Below, one piece after another: positions 34,547 to 43,563 of a DNA stretch of 64,000 bases (its first letter is position 1; the number at the start of each line of letters is the position of its first letter). The notes under the pieces are model-generated. The model was not told the DNA's origin. It saw nothing but the letters and a program-made list of their open reading frames with translations, and ran no database searches. A program made the translations under genes and the position numbers. Origin of the DNA: Paraburkholderia sp. BL10I2N1 (lineage in GTDB: Bacteria > Pseudomonadota > Gammaproteobacteria > Burkholderiales > Burkholderiaceae); contig NZ_SNWA01000002.1 in assembly GCF_004361815.1 (NCBI RefSeq), positions 2,170,001 to 2,234,000 on the forward strand. The letters are read 5' to 3'.

Positions 34547-37300
34547 ATGCCTGAAGAACTAATCGTGGGAAACGAGCTGGAAGGTAAGACCCTGCTGTTG
34601 GTGGACGGTTCGAGTTATCTGTACCGGGCCTACCATGCTATGCCTGATCTGCGCGGTCCCGACGGCGGACCAACGGGAGCGCTTTACGGAATCATCAACA
34701 TGCTGCGCCGCATGCGCAAGGAAGTCACGGCAGAGTATAGCGCGTGCGTGTTCGATGCCAAAGGCAAGACGTTTCGCGACGACTGGTACGCGGAGTACAA
34801 GGCCAACCGGCCGTCCATGCCCGACGATCTGGCGAAGCAGATTGAACCGATCCATGTCGCAGTGCGCGCGCTCGGCTGGCCGCTTCTGATGATCGAAGGC
34901 GTGGAAGCCGACGACGTGATCGGCACGCTCAGCAAGGCCGCCGAAAAGCGCGGCATGAACGTGATCGTTTCGACGGGCGACAAGGACCTGGCACAGCTCG
35001 TGACGGATCATGTCACCCTCATCAACACGATGACGAACGAAACGCTCGACCGTGCCGGCGTGCTCGCCAAGTTCGGCGTGCCGCCGGAGCGGATCGTCGA
35101 TTATCTGTCGTTGATCGGCGATACCGTCGACAACGTGCCGGGCGTCGAGAAGTGCGGGCCCAAGACTGCGATCAAGTGGCTCACGCAATACGGGACGCTT
35201 GATGACATCGTCGCACACGCGGACGAAATCAAAGGTGCGGTAGGAGACAATCTGCGCCGCGCGCTCGATTTCCTGCCGCTGGCGAAGAAACTCGTCACCG
35301 TCGATACGAACTGCGATCTGACCCAGCATGTCGCGTCGATCGAGGAAACGCTCGCCACGCGTGATGAATCGCGTAACGAGCTGCGCGATGTCTTCGCGCG
35401 GCATGGCTTCAAGACGTGGCTGCGCGAGGTAGAGATTGAGGACGTGGTCGAAGGCCCGCAGACCGACGTGCCGCCTGCGCCGACCATCGACGGCGGCCAC
35501 CAGTACGACACCGTGCAGACGTGGGAGCAGTTCGACACATGGCTCGCGAAGCTCGACGCAGCGGAAATAACCGCGTTCGATACGGAGACCACGTCGCTGG
35601 ATCCGATGACGGCGCAACTGGTCGGGCTGTCGATCTCCGCCGAAACGGGGCGTGCCGCCTATATCCCGGTTGCGCACCGCGGCCCGGACACGCCGGTGCA
35701 ACTGCCGCGCGACGAAGTGCTTGCGAAGCTGAAACCCTGGCTCGAAAGTGCCGACAAAAAGAAGGTCGGTCAGCATCTGAAATACGATGAACAGGTGCTC
35801 GCGAACTACGGCATCGAAATGAACGGCATCGAGCACGACACGCTGCTTCAGTCGTATGTGCTGGAGTCGCATCGCACGCACGATATGGACAGCCTCGCGC
35901 TGCGTCATCTCGGCCTGAAGACCATCAAGTACGAAGATGTCGCAGGCAAGGGCGCGGCACAGATCGGCTTCGACGAAGTGGCGCTCGCGCAGGCGGCGGA
36001 GTACGCGGCGGAAGACGCCGACATCACGCTGCGTCTGCACCAGGTGCTGTATCCGCAGATCGCGGCGGAGCAAGGCCTCGAGCACGTCTATCGCGACATC
36101 GAGATTCCGACCTCGCGCGTGTTGCGCAAGATGGAGCGCACGGGCGTGCTAATCGATGCCGAAAAGCTGCGCGTGCAAAGCGGTGAGATCGCCACGCGTC
36201 TTGTCGAACTCGAAACCGAGGCCTACACGCTGGCTGGCGGCGAATTCAATCTTGGCTCGCCGAAGCAGATCGGTCAGATCTTCTTCGAGAAGCTCCAGTT
36301 GCCGGTTGTCAAGAAGACGCCGAGCGGCGCTCCGTCCACCGATGAAGAAGTGCTGCAAAAGCTCGCCGAAGACTACCCCTTGCCGAAGCTGCTGCTCGAA
36401 CATCGCGGGTTGTCAAAGCTGAAATCGACCTATACCGACAAGCTGCCGCGCATGGTGAATGCGCAGACCGGCCGCGTGCATACTAACTATGCGCAGGCTG
36501 TGGCCGTCACGGGACGTCTTGCATCGAACGATCCAAATCTCCAGAACATTCCAGTTCGCACGGTGGAAGGCCGGCGCATTCGCGAGGCGTTTATCGCGCC
36601 GCCTGGCCACAAGCTCGTGTCAGCGGATTATTCGCAGATCGAATTGCGCATCATGGCGCACATCTCCGGCGACGAATCGCTGTTGCGCGCGTTCGCGCAG
36701 GGGGAAGATATTCACCGGGCGACTGCTGCGGAGGTGTTTGGCGTCACCCCCCTCGAGGTATCGAGCGATCAGCGGCGTATCGCCAAGGTCATCAACTTCG
36801 GCCTGATCTACGGGATGAGTTCGTTCGGTCTCGCGTCGAACCTCGGGATCACGCGCGATGCGGCCAAGCTCTACATCGACCGCTATTTCCAGCGCTATCC
36901 GGGCGTCGCGCGCTACATGGACGAAACGCGCACGAGCGCGAAGGCAAAGGGCTACGTCGAAACCGTATTTGGACGGCGTCTGTGGCTGCCTGAAATCAAC
37001 GGCGGCAACGGACCGCGCCGTCAGGCTGCCGAACGGGCTGCCATTAACGCGCCGATGCAGGGCACGGCGGCCGACCTGATCAAGATGTCGATGATTGCGG
37101 TGCAGGACTGGATCGAGAAACAGCGCATCGGCACGCGGATGATCATGCAGGTGCACGATGAACTGATTCTCGAAGTGCCGGACAGCGAACTATCCGATGT
37201 TCGCAAGCGCTTACCTGAGTTGATGTGCGGCGTGGCCCGGTTGAAGGTGCCGCTTGTCGCCGAAGTGGGCGCGGGTGCGAACTGGGAAGAAGCGCATTGA
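34547..37300 (+). CDS. polA: DNA polymerase I
   Basis: Removes RNA primers and fills gaps. 917 residues with all three domains: the 5'-3' exonuclease (LLLVDGSSYLYRAYHAM at the start, VEADDVIGTL, VSTGDKDLAQLV), the 3'-5' proofreading domain with intact acidic motif FDTETTSLDP near residue 345, and the polymerase with SADYSQIELRIMAHIS, RRIAKVINFGLIYGM and QVHDELILEVP. Start at 34547 gives the usual Burkholderia N-terminus MPEE; an ATG nine bases upstream is in frame. Confidence 0.97.
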   Translation: MPEELIVGNELEGKTLLLVDGSSYLYRAYHAMPDLRGPDGGPTGALYGIINMLRRMRKEVTAEYSACVFDAKGKTFRDDWYAEYKANRPSMPDDLAKQIEPIHVAVRALGWPLLMIEGVEADDVIGTLSKAAEKRGMNVIVSTGDKDLAQLVTDHVTLINTMTNETLDRAGVLAKFGVPPERIVDYLSLIGDTVDNVPGVEKCGPKTAIKWLTQYGTLDDIVAHADEIKGAVGDNLRRALDFLPLAKKLVTVDTNCDLTQHVASIEETLATRDESRNELRDVFARHGFKTWLREVEIEDVVEGPQTDVPPAPTIDGGHQYDTVQTWEQFDTWLAKLDAAEITAFDTETTSLDPMTAQLVGLSISAETGRAAYIPVAHRGPDTPVQLPRDEVLAKLKPWLESADKKKVGQHLKYDEQVLANYGIEMNGIEHDTLLQSYVLESHRTHDMDSLALRHLGLKTIKYEDVAGKGAAQIGFDEVALAQAAEYAAEDADITLRLHQVLYPQIAAEQGLEHVYRDIEIPTSRVLRKMERTGVLIDAEKLRVQSGEIATRLVELETEAYTLAGGEFNLGSPKQIGQIFFEKLQLPVVKKTPSGAPSTDEEVLQKLAEDYPLPKLLLEHRGLSKLKSTYTDKLPRMVNAQTGRVHTNYAQAVAVTGRLASNDPNLQNIPVRTVEGRRIREAFIAPPGHKLVSADYSQIELRIMAHISGDESLLRAFAQGEDIHRATAAEVFGVTPLEVSSDQRRIAKVINFGLIYGMSSFGLASNLGITRDAAKLYIDRYFQRYPGVARYMDETRTSAKAKGYVETVFGRRLWLPEINGGNGPRRQAAERAAINAPMQGTAADLIKMSMIAVQDWIEKQRIGTRMIMQVHDELILEVPDSELSDVRKRLPELMCGVARLKVPLVAEVGAGANWEEAH

Positions 37301-37343
37301 GGTCATGCAAGTCATCCCGTTGACACGGGCGGATATCGTCGTG

Positions 37344-37360
37344 CGCATGTCACACATGCG
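37344..37360. promoter_or_regulatory. Inverted repeat CGCATGT-CAC-ACATGCG upstream of ndh
   Basis: Perfect 7-base arms (37344-37350 and 37354-37360) with a three-base centre, in the 176-base gap between polA and the NADH dehydrogenase gene. A TTGACG hexamer follows at 37363-37368 and could be a -35 box, which would make this an upstream operator; I see no strong -10. Confidence 0.4.
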
Positions 37361-37476
37361 TATTGACGACTTGTGAGAATGCGCACTGCTCGCTGACAAT
37401 CTGTGGGGGACGGCAGATACGCGTGCAATTGATGCCGTCCGGACGCACAACCGATCGTCAACTACGGAGAGTCCCG

Positions 37477-38826
37477 ATGCATCGTTTTATCGTCGTTGGT
37501 GGGGGCGCAGGTGGGCTGGAACTGGCGACACGTCTAGGCAATCGCTATGGATCGCAAAGGAACAAGGGTGCGGCGCGTGCGCAGGTGACGCTCGTCGACC
37601 GCAATCCTACTCACATCTGGAAGCCTCTGCTGCACGAAGTCGCGGCGGGCAGCATGGACCCCTTTACGCAGGAACTCGAATACGCGGCTCAGGCACGCTG
37701 GCATGGCTTCGAGTTTCAGCAGGGCGAACTGGCGGGCCTCGACCGCGCGGCAAAACGCATCTCGCTCTCGCCCGTCTTCGACGATGACGGCGCCGAACTC
37801 CTTCCTCAGCGCGAACTCGAGTACGACACGCTCGTGATCGCGATCGGCAGCACGACTCACTTTTTCGGCGTCAAAGGCGCCCCCGAGTATTCGCTTGCGC
37901 TGGACACGGTCGACCAGGCCGAACGCTTTCGCAAACGTCTGATCGCGGCCTGCATGCGCGCGGAGCATCAGGTGCACGAGCGCGTCGAATCCGAATCTGA
38001 TGCATCGGTTTCGACCGAGCCGCGCATCCAGGTTGCCATTGTCGGCGGGGGCGCAACGGGCGTCGAACTGTCAGCGGAGTTGCGCAACACGGCGCAGGTA
38101 CTGTCCGCCTACGGGCTGCACAAGCTCGACCCGCGCCATGACGTGGGCATCGTGCTGATCGAGGCGGGTCCGCGGATTCTGCCGGCATTGCTGGAACGCG
38201 TGTCGACGGCTACGGCCGAACTTCTGACGAAGCTCGGCGTCAAGCTGATGATCGGCGAGACGGTGGCGGAAGTCGCGCCGGGCCTCGTGCGCACGGCAAG
38301 CGGCAAGACGGTTCGCGCCGACCTTACCGTGTGGGCCGCCGGCATCAAGGCGCCGCAAATTCTCAGCCAGCTCGACGGACTGCCGGTCAACCGGCTGGGT
38401 CAGTTGTCAGTGCGCCGTACTTTGCAAACCGAGATCGACGACAACATCTTCGCGCTGGGCGACTGCGCCGCGTGCGCGTGGCCCGGCAACGAACGCAACG
38501 TGCCGCCGCGTGCCCAGGCGGCGCATCAGCAGGCGAGCTTTCTGCTCAAGGCGTTCGCGGCGCAACTCGAGAACCGGCCGCTGCCTGAATTTACCTATCG
38601 CGACTTCGGCTCGCTCGTGTCGCTGGGGCATTTCAGTGCGGTCGGGAATCTGATGGGCGGCGTGATCGGCGGCAACATGCTGATCGAGGGGCTGTTCGCA
38701 CGCTTCATGTACATGTCGCTCTATCGTCTGCACATTGCTGCGCTGCATGGTTATGCGCGGATGGTGCTCGACACGTTCGCACACTGGCTGCGTCGCACGA
38801 CGCTGCCGCGCGTCAAGCTGCATTGA
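37477..38826 (+). CDS. ndh: Type II NADH:quinone oxidoreductase
   Basis: Single-subunit, non-proton-pumping NADH dehydrogenase on the inner membrane face. 449 residues: FAD site FIVVGGGAGGLELATRLG at the N-terminus, NAD site VAIVGGGATGVELSAEL at about 189-205, VWAAGIKAP, and the second FAD-binding stretch NIFALGDCAACAWP. The C-terminus (MYMSLYRLHIAALHGYARMVLD) is amphipathic and suits membrane attachment. Met at 37477 has the GGAG ribosome site; the longer frame upstream runs through the intergenic repeat. Confidence 0.95.
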   Translation: MHRFIVVGGGAGGLELATRLGNRYGSQRNKGAARAQVTLVDRNPTHIWKPLLHEVAAGSMDPFTQELEYAAQARWHGFEFQQGELAGLDRAAKRISLSPVFDDDGAELLPQRELEYDTLVIAIGSTTHFFGVKGAPEYSLALDTVDQAERFRKRLIAACMRAEHQVHERVESESDASVSTEPRIQVAIVGGGATGVELSAELRNTAQVLSAYGLHKLDPRHDVGIVLIEAGPRILPALLERVSTATAELLTKLGVKLMIGETVAEVAPGLVRTASGKTVRADLTVWAAGIKAPQILSQLDGLPVNRLGQLSVRRTLQTEIDDNIFALGDCAACAWPGNERNVPPRAQAAHQQASFLLKAFAAQLENRPLPEFTYRDFGSLVSLGHFSAVGNLMGGVIGGNMLIEGLFARFMYMSLYRLHIAALHGYARMVLDTFAHWLRRTTLPRVKLH

Positions 38827-38913
38827 TTCAGCCAGGCGGTTCGGGTTCTGCGGAGCGGCGGTGGGCGGTCGTATCATGTTGCCTCCGCCTCACCGTTCAT
38901 TGAAGGAGCCCCC

Positions 38914-39786
38914 ATGCTGAAACCTGAAGTCGACAGTCTGGTGCCTCATATTCCTTTTGATCGCCGCAGGTTCATCAAGGCGGCTCTCGGCACCGGTTTT
39001 GCCGCGGCCGTCTTGCCGGTCTCCGCGCAAACCATCCACACCGGTACAGAAGGGCTCGAAGCGGGCGAGATCGCCGTGCATTCGGGAGGCACCATCGTGC
39101 CTGCGTATCGCGCGCAGCCCATGGGCAAGACCCATTTGCCGGTGATCATCGTGGCCCACGAAGCGTTTGGCGTGCATGAGCACATCGCCGACGTATGTCG
39201 GCGCTTTGCCAGGCTCGGCTATCTTGCCATCGCGCCTGATCTGTTCGTGCGACAGGGCGACCCGACGGTGTACCCAACCATCCAGCAGCTGAGCGATCAG
39301 CTGCTCAGCAAGGTGCCCGACCAGCAGGTGATGACCGACCTCGACGCGACGGTTGCGTGGGCCGGCGAGCATGGCGGCGACCTGAATCGTGTTGGCATCA
39401 ACGGTTTTTGCTGGGGCGGGCGTATCACCTGGCTCTACGCGGAGCACAACCCTCACGTGAAGGCAGCCGTCGCGTGGTATGGCAGGGTCGTTGGCCAGCC
39501 TACGGCGACGATGCCCACTAATCCGATCGATCATGCCGCTGATCTGCGTGTGCCCGTCCTTGGCCTCTATGGCCGGCAAGACCCGGGCATCACGCAGGAC
39601 TCGCTCGAACAGATGAAGCAGGCGCTCGCGAAGGATCCGCCGCCAGCAAGCGGATCACAATTTGTCGTGTATGACAATGCGGGTCATGCGTTTTTTGCGG
39701 ACTACCGGCCGAGCTACCGCAAGGCCGATGCCGAGGACGGCTGGCGCCGGGCGCTAGTCTGGTTCAAGCAGCACGGAGTTGCCTGA
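38914..39786 (+). CDS. Tat-exported dienelactone hydrolase-family protein
   Basis: Alpha/beta hydrolase, 290 residues. A twin-arginine signal is present (DRRRFIKAALGTGFAAAVLPVSA, residues 16-38), so the product is exported folded. The catalytic set is complete: Cys166 in NGFCWGGR, Asp in YGRQDPGI and His in NAGHAFFADY. Proteins of this type are common in proteobacteria as carboxymethylenebutenolidase homologues, but no chlorocatechol pathway is nearby, so another ester or lactone is likely. AAGGAG ribosome site precedes the ATG. Confidence 0.9.
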   Translation: MLKPEVDSLVPHIPFDRRRFIKAALGTGFAAAVLPVSAQTIHTGTEGLEAGEIAVHSGGTIVPAYRAQPMGKTHLPVIIVAHEAFGVHEHIADVCRRFARLGYLAIAPDLFVRQGDPTVYPTIQQLSDQLLSKVPDQQVMTDLDATVAWAGEHGGDLNRVGINGFCWGGRITWLYAEHNPHVKAAVAWYGRVVGQPTATMPTNPIDHAADLRVPVLGLYGRQDPGITQDSLEQMKQALAKDPPPASGSQFVVYDNAGHAFFADYRPSYRKADAEDGWRRALVWFKQHGVA

Positions 39787-39881
39787 GCGGCGTAGCGCGA
39801 GTTGGGCCTTGCCGCTATGGTGAGGTCGAATGCAGGGAAATCGCCACTGCTGACAGACGATGGCGATTTCCCGTTCGTGGC

Positions 39882-40751
39882 TTACGGGTTGGGTCCCGTC
39901 GCTACCGGGCGTGACGGATCCGCGCTCCATTCGCTCCACGAGCCAGAGTAAAGCGCTGCGCCGTGCAGCCCGGCGATTTCCATGGCCAGCACGTTGTGGC
40001 ATGCCGTCACCCCCGAGCCGCACTGCAATACCACGCGATCAGGCGCAGTGCCTGGCAGCAGCGCACCGAATTCCTCGCGCAAAGAGTGCGCCGGCTTGAA
40101 GCGGCCGTCGGCGGTCAGGTTGTCCTTGAAGAATCGATTCAACGCGCCTGGAATGTGTCCGCCAACTGGATCGAGTGTTTCGTTTTCACCGCGATAGCGA
40201 TCCGGCGCGCGGGCGTCGACTACGACTCGTTCTCGTGTTGTCAGGTTGCGTTGCACGGCAGCCGCGTCGACGGTCACCGATAGCGGTGCGCCCGCAGCGA
40301 AATTCCCCTTTGTTTTTGCTGGAACATCCTGCGTCAGTGGCTGGCCCGCGGCCTGCCAGGCCTGCAGGCCGCCGTCGAGCACGGCGACCGAGTCATGGCC
40401 GAGCCAGCGCAGCAGCCACCATAGGCGCGCCGCGTACATGCCGCCCTGTGCGTCATAGGCCGCGACCTGCTGGCCTTGCTGCAGTCCGTATCCAGCCAGC
40501 GTTTCGACAAGCTTCGCGCGGTCCGGCAATGGGTGGCGCCCGTTGCTGCCGGTCTTCGGTCCGGACAGATCACGGTCGAGATGCAGGTAATGCGCACCGG
40601 CGACATGCCCATCGGCGTAGGCCGTTTGGCCCGCTCCGGTATCGGCCAGGTCGAAGCGGCAATCGAAGATCAGCACACTGCCCGGCGCGGCGGCGAGCCG
40701 TTCCGCGAGATTCGCGGCAGAGATCAGCGTGGTGTAGTGAGTGTGGGGCAT
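39882..40751 (-). CDS. sseA: 3-mercaptopyruvate/thiosulfate sulfurtransferase
   Basis: Two-domain rhodanese, 289 residues. The N-terminal domain is inactive-type (DCRFDLADTGAGQTAYADGHVAGAHYLHLDRDLSGP) and the C-terminal one carries the active loop LQCGSGVTA with Cys244. The CGSGVT loop is the one found in 3-mercaptopyruvate sulfurtransferases, whereas thiosulfate enzymes have CRKGVT. It transfers sulfane sulfur to cyanide or thiols. It stands alone, leftward. Confidence 0.92.
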   Translation of the reverse strand: MPHTHYTTLISAANLAERLAAAPGSVLIFDCRFDLADTGAGQTAYADGHVAGAHYLHLDRDLSGPKTGSNGRHPLPDRAKLVETLAGYGLQQGQQVAAYDAQGGMYAARLWWLLRWLGHDSVAVLDGGLQAWQAAGQPLTQDVPAKTKGNFAAGAPLSVTVDAAAVQRNLTTRERVVVDARAPDRYRGENETLDPVGGHIPGALNRFFKDNLTADGRFKPAHSLREEFGALLPGTAPDRVVLQCGSGVTACHNVLAMEIAGLHGAALYSGSWSEWSADPSRPVATGPNP

Positions 40752-40810
40752 GACAACTCCTGATGCAGGCGTTTCCGGCGCGGCCGGGTGATGTTGTTAG
40801 TCTAAACAAA

Positions 40811-40836
40811 AAAAGACGGGCCGAAGCCCGTCTTTC
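40811..40836 (-). terminator. Intrinsic terminator of the Rieske oxygenase gene
   Basis: Arms AGACGGGC (40814-40821) and GCCCGTCT (40826-40833) close on a 4-base loop; on the minus strand the stem is followed by a run of T through 40805. It lies about 75 bases past the stop of the leftward Rieske gene. Confidence 0.88.
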
Positions 40837-40905
40837 CGTCTATTCGCTGCGTACCGCGCGACGCGCGGGCTTTGCGGCTTATACCGCCAATGCCCGCGGC
40901 CCCAA

Positions 40906-42012
40906 TCAGATGGTGCCGAGTTCGCGCCGCAGGAACTCGTGGAAGTGCTGCATGCCGTCTTCCATCGGACTTTGATATGGCCCAACCTGCGATTCGCCAC
41001 GCTGCATCAGCGCGCGACGGCCGGCGTCCATGCGTTCGGCGATTTCGTCGTCTTCGCGGGCGGTCTCCATATAGGCCGCACGCTCAGCCTCGACGAATTC
41101 CCGCTCGAAGAGCGCGATTTCCTCGGGGTAATAGAATTCGACGACGTTCGTCGTTTTCTGCGGACCTTGCGGAATCAGCCACGACACGACCAGCACATGC
41201 GGATACCACTCGATCATGATGCCCGGGTAGTACACCATCCAGATCGCGCCGAATTCGGGCGGCTCGCCGCCCCGGAAGCGCAGGACTTCGTCGTGCCACC
41301 TGCGATACGTCGGGCTGCCAGGGCGCGCCAGCTTGTTATGGACACCCACCGTCTGCACGCTATACCAGTCGCCGAACTCCCATTGCAGGTCATCGCACGA
41401 GACGAAGCTGCCGAGGCCCGGATGGAACGGCACGACGTGGTAGTCCTCCAGATAGACCTCAATGAAGGTCTTCCAGTTGTAGTTGCATTCGTGGACTTCG
41501 ACGTGATCGAACATGAAGCCCGAGAAATCGAAGTGCTGCTTCGTGCCGAGGCGCGCGAGATCCTTCGCGACGTCGCGGCCCTGCGCTTCGAACAGCAGGC
41601 CTTGCCAGTTCTGCAGCGGCGTGGCGCCAAGATTAAGGCAGGGATTATCAGCAAAATGCGGGGCGCCAAGGAGTTGACCGTTGAGGTCATACGTCCAGCG
41701 ATGGAGGGGACAGACGATGTTCTCCGTCTGGCCGCGGCCGTTGAGCATGATCGCCTGACGGTGCCGGCAGACGTTCGACAGCAGTTCGACCTGCGACTGC
41801 TGGTTACGTACGAGCACACGCCCCTCGCTCTCGCTGGGCAAGGCAAAATAGTTCCCCGATTCCGGCACCATAAGTTCGTGCCCGACGTAACGAGGACCTT
41901 TCCTGAAAAGGGTTTCGAGTTCGCGCTCAAGAAGCGCTGGGTCAAAGTAAGCCGTGACTGGCAGCTGGCTGTGGATGGACTTCAGCTGCAATGCATTGCT
42001 CAGATTGGACAT
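40906..42012 (-). CDS. Rieske aromatic-ring-hydroxylating dioxygenase, alpha-type subunit
   Basis: Rieske non-heme iron oxygenase of 368 residues. The [2Fe-2S] site is CRHRQAIML...CPLHRW (Cys-x-His, then Cys-x2-His) around residues 81-105, and the mononuclear iron site is LEDYHVVPFH near 190. The spacing is shorter at the N-terminus than in naphthalene-type enzymes. No ferredoxin, reductase or beta subunit is encoded nearby. The position just upstream of xseB-ispA-dxs is shared by Burkholderiaceae, which points to a housekeeping substrate. Start chosen at 42012 because of the GGGAG ribosome site. Confidence 0.9.
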   Translation of the reverse strand: MSNLSNALQLKSIHSQLPVTAYFDPALLERELETLFRKGPRYVGHELMVPESGNYFALPSESEGRVLVRNQQSQVELLSNVCRHRQAIMLNGRGQTENIVCPLHRWTYDLNGQLLGAPHFADNPCLNLGATPLQNWQGLLFEAQGRDVAKDLARLGTKQHFDFSGFMFDHVEVHECNYNWKTFIEVYLEDYHVVPFHPGLGSFVSCDDLQWEFGDWYSVQTVGVHNKLARPGSPTYRRWHDEVLRFRGGEPPEFGAIWMVYYPGIMIEWYPHVLVVSWLIPQGPQKTTNVVEFYYPEEIALFEREFVEAERAAYMETAREDDEIAERMDAGRRALMQRGESQVGPYQSPMEDGMQHFHEFLRRELGTI

Positions 42013-42289
42013 TCCCACTCCCGATGAAGACGTGAAAGCAGTGAACAACCCAACCATCGAAGATTCGATTTAGGGAGCCCGCGATTATACCCGTTTCCCC
42101 CTGACTGGGGCGCTTAAGTGCCTGATTTGGGTCAAAATTGTTGCGAAAGTTCGCGTTTTGAGGGCGGAGTCGACAGCTTTCTTTCTGGCGGGTGCAAGCT
42201 GGCGGATAGTGAAGGTAAGTCCACCAGCGGGTCGGGAATTGCGCTTTTGCCGTAGAATGTCCGACTTGTTTTAATTTTGCGACGACCTC

Positions 42290-42598
42290 ATGGCGAAGAC
42301 CGCATCGAAGGATACCGCTGCCTTACCCGGACAGGACGCCCCAGGCGTGCCCCTGCCAGAAAACTACGAGGCGGCGGTCGCGGAACTGGAAGGCCTTGTC
42401 GGGCGCATGGAAGGCGGCAGTCTGAGTCTCGAGGAATCGCTGTCGGCCTACCGGCGCGGCGCGGCTCTCGTGGCTTTCTGCCAGCAACAACTGGAAAAGG
42501 TCGAGCAGCAGGTGCGCGTACTCGATGGCGAGACGCTCAAGCCGCTGCCGACAAATGCCGCAGGCACAGCCGCTGGGGAGAGCGGAGACGACCTATGA
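42290..42598 (+). CDS. xseB: Exodeoxyribonuclease VII small subunit
   Basis: Small subunit of ExoVII, 102 residues. The domain is at residues 22-80: NYEAAVAELEGLVGRMEGGSLSLEESLSAYRRGAALVAFC is characteristic. N-terminal 20 residues and C-terminal 20 residues are polar tails. The stop overlaps the ispA start (ATGA), as in many proteobacteria where xseB-ispA-dxs form one operon. Confidence 0.95.
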   Translation: MAKTASKDTAALPGQDAPGVPLPENYEAAVAELEGLVGRMEGGSLSLEESLSAYRRGAALVAFCQQQLEKVEQQVRVLDGETLKPLPTNAAGTAAGESGDDL

Positions 42599-43476
42599 CT
42601 TTCGAACAATGGATGCGATCGGTGCTCGATCGCGTCGAGACGGCACTCGAAAACCATTTGCCGGCGCAGACGACCGAACCCGCGCAGCTTCATGAGGCGA
42701 TGCGTTACGCCGTGCTCGGCGGTGGCAAGCGGGTACGCCCTTTGCTGGTCCATGCGGCAGGTGAGCTGACGGGCGCGCGCGCGGAATGTCTGGACGCGGC
42801 TGCGGTTGCGCTGGAGATGATCCATGTCTATTCGCTCGTGCACGACGACATGCCCTGCATGGACGACGATGCGCTGCGGCGCGGCAAGCCGACGGTACAC
42901 GTCAAGTACGACGAACCGACGGCGCTGCTGGTTGGTGATGCATTGCAGTCGCAGGCTTTCGTCACGCTGACGTCGGATGTGCTGGCCCCCGTCCAACAAG
43001 CTGCGCTCGTGCGTGAGCTGGCGCTGGCGAGCGGCTCGATCGGTATGGCCGGCGGCCAGGCGATCGATCTGGCGAGCGTCGGCCACACGCTGACGCGGCC
43101 GCAACTGGAAACGATGCACCGGATGAAGACCGGCGCGTTGCTGCGTGCTTCGGTACGCATGGGCGCGCTGGCAGGCGAAACACCGACGGACGACGCGATG
43201 AAGTCGCTCGACGTTTATGCAGCTGCCGTGGGCCTCGCGTTTCAGGTCGTCGACGACATTCTCGATGTGACGACCGATTCCGCCACGCTTGGCAAAACCG
43301 CAGGCAAGGACGCGAAGGACGGCAAGCCGACCTACGTGTCTATCATTGGGCTCGAGGCGTCGCGTGCACTTGCTGCACAGCTGCGCACGGACGCACACAA
43401 CGCGCTCTCGCCTTTTGGCGCGCGTGCGCAGCGTCTGTCAGAGCTTGCTGACCTGGTTGTAGACCGGGTTAGTTGA
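42595..43476 (+). CDS. ispA: Farnesyl diphosphate synthase
   Basis: Condenses IPP with DMAPP and GPP to farnesyl diphosphate. 293 residues. First aspartate-rich motif HDDMPCMDDD (Asp84, Asp85, Asp90), preceded by GGGKRVRPLLVH; second motif FQVVDDILDVT near residue 215. Start at 42595 overlaps the xseB stop, indicating translational coupling. The next gene, dxs, supplies the precursor pathway. Confidence 0.96.
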   Translation: MTFEQWMRSVLDRVETALENHLPAQTTEPAQLHEAMRYAVLGGGKRVRPLLVHAAGELTGARAECLDAAAVALEMIHVYSLVHDDMPCMDDDALRRGKPTVHVKYDEPTALLVGDALQSQAFVTLTSDVLAPVQQAALVRELALASGSIGMAGGQAIDLASVGHTLTRPQLETMHRMKTGALLRASVRMGALAGETPTDDAMKSLDVYAAAVGLAFQVVDDILDVTTDSATLGKTAGKDAKDGKPTYVSIIGLEASRALAAQLRTDAHNALSPFGARAQRLSELADLVVDRVS

Positions 43477-43563
43477 ACGCGAAAGCCCGCCGCCGTGCAC
43501 GATTCGTAAGGGGTGTGCGCGAATGAAGTGCGGGCGCGTAAGTTTTCCTACAATGGAACGACG

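Noticed and set aside
34559..36085. 508-codon antisense frame over polA
   Set aside because: Arg/His/Val-rich composition typical of shadow frames; polA itself is certain.
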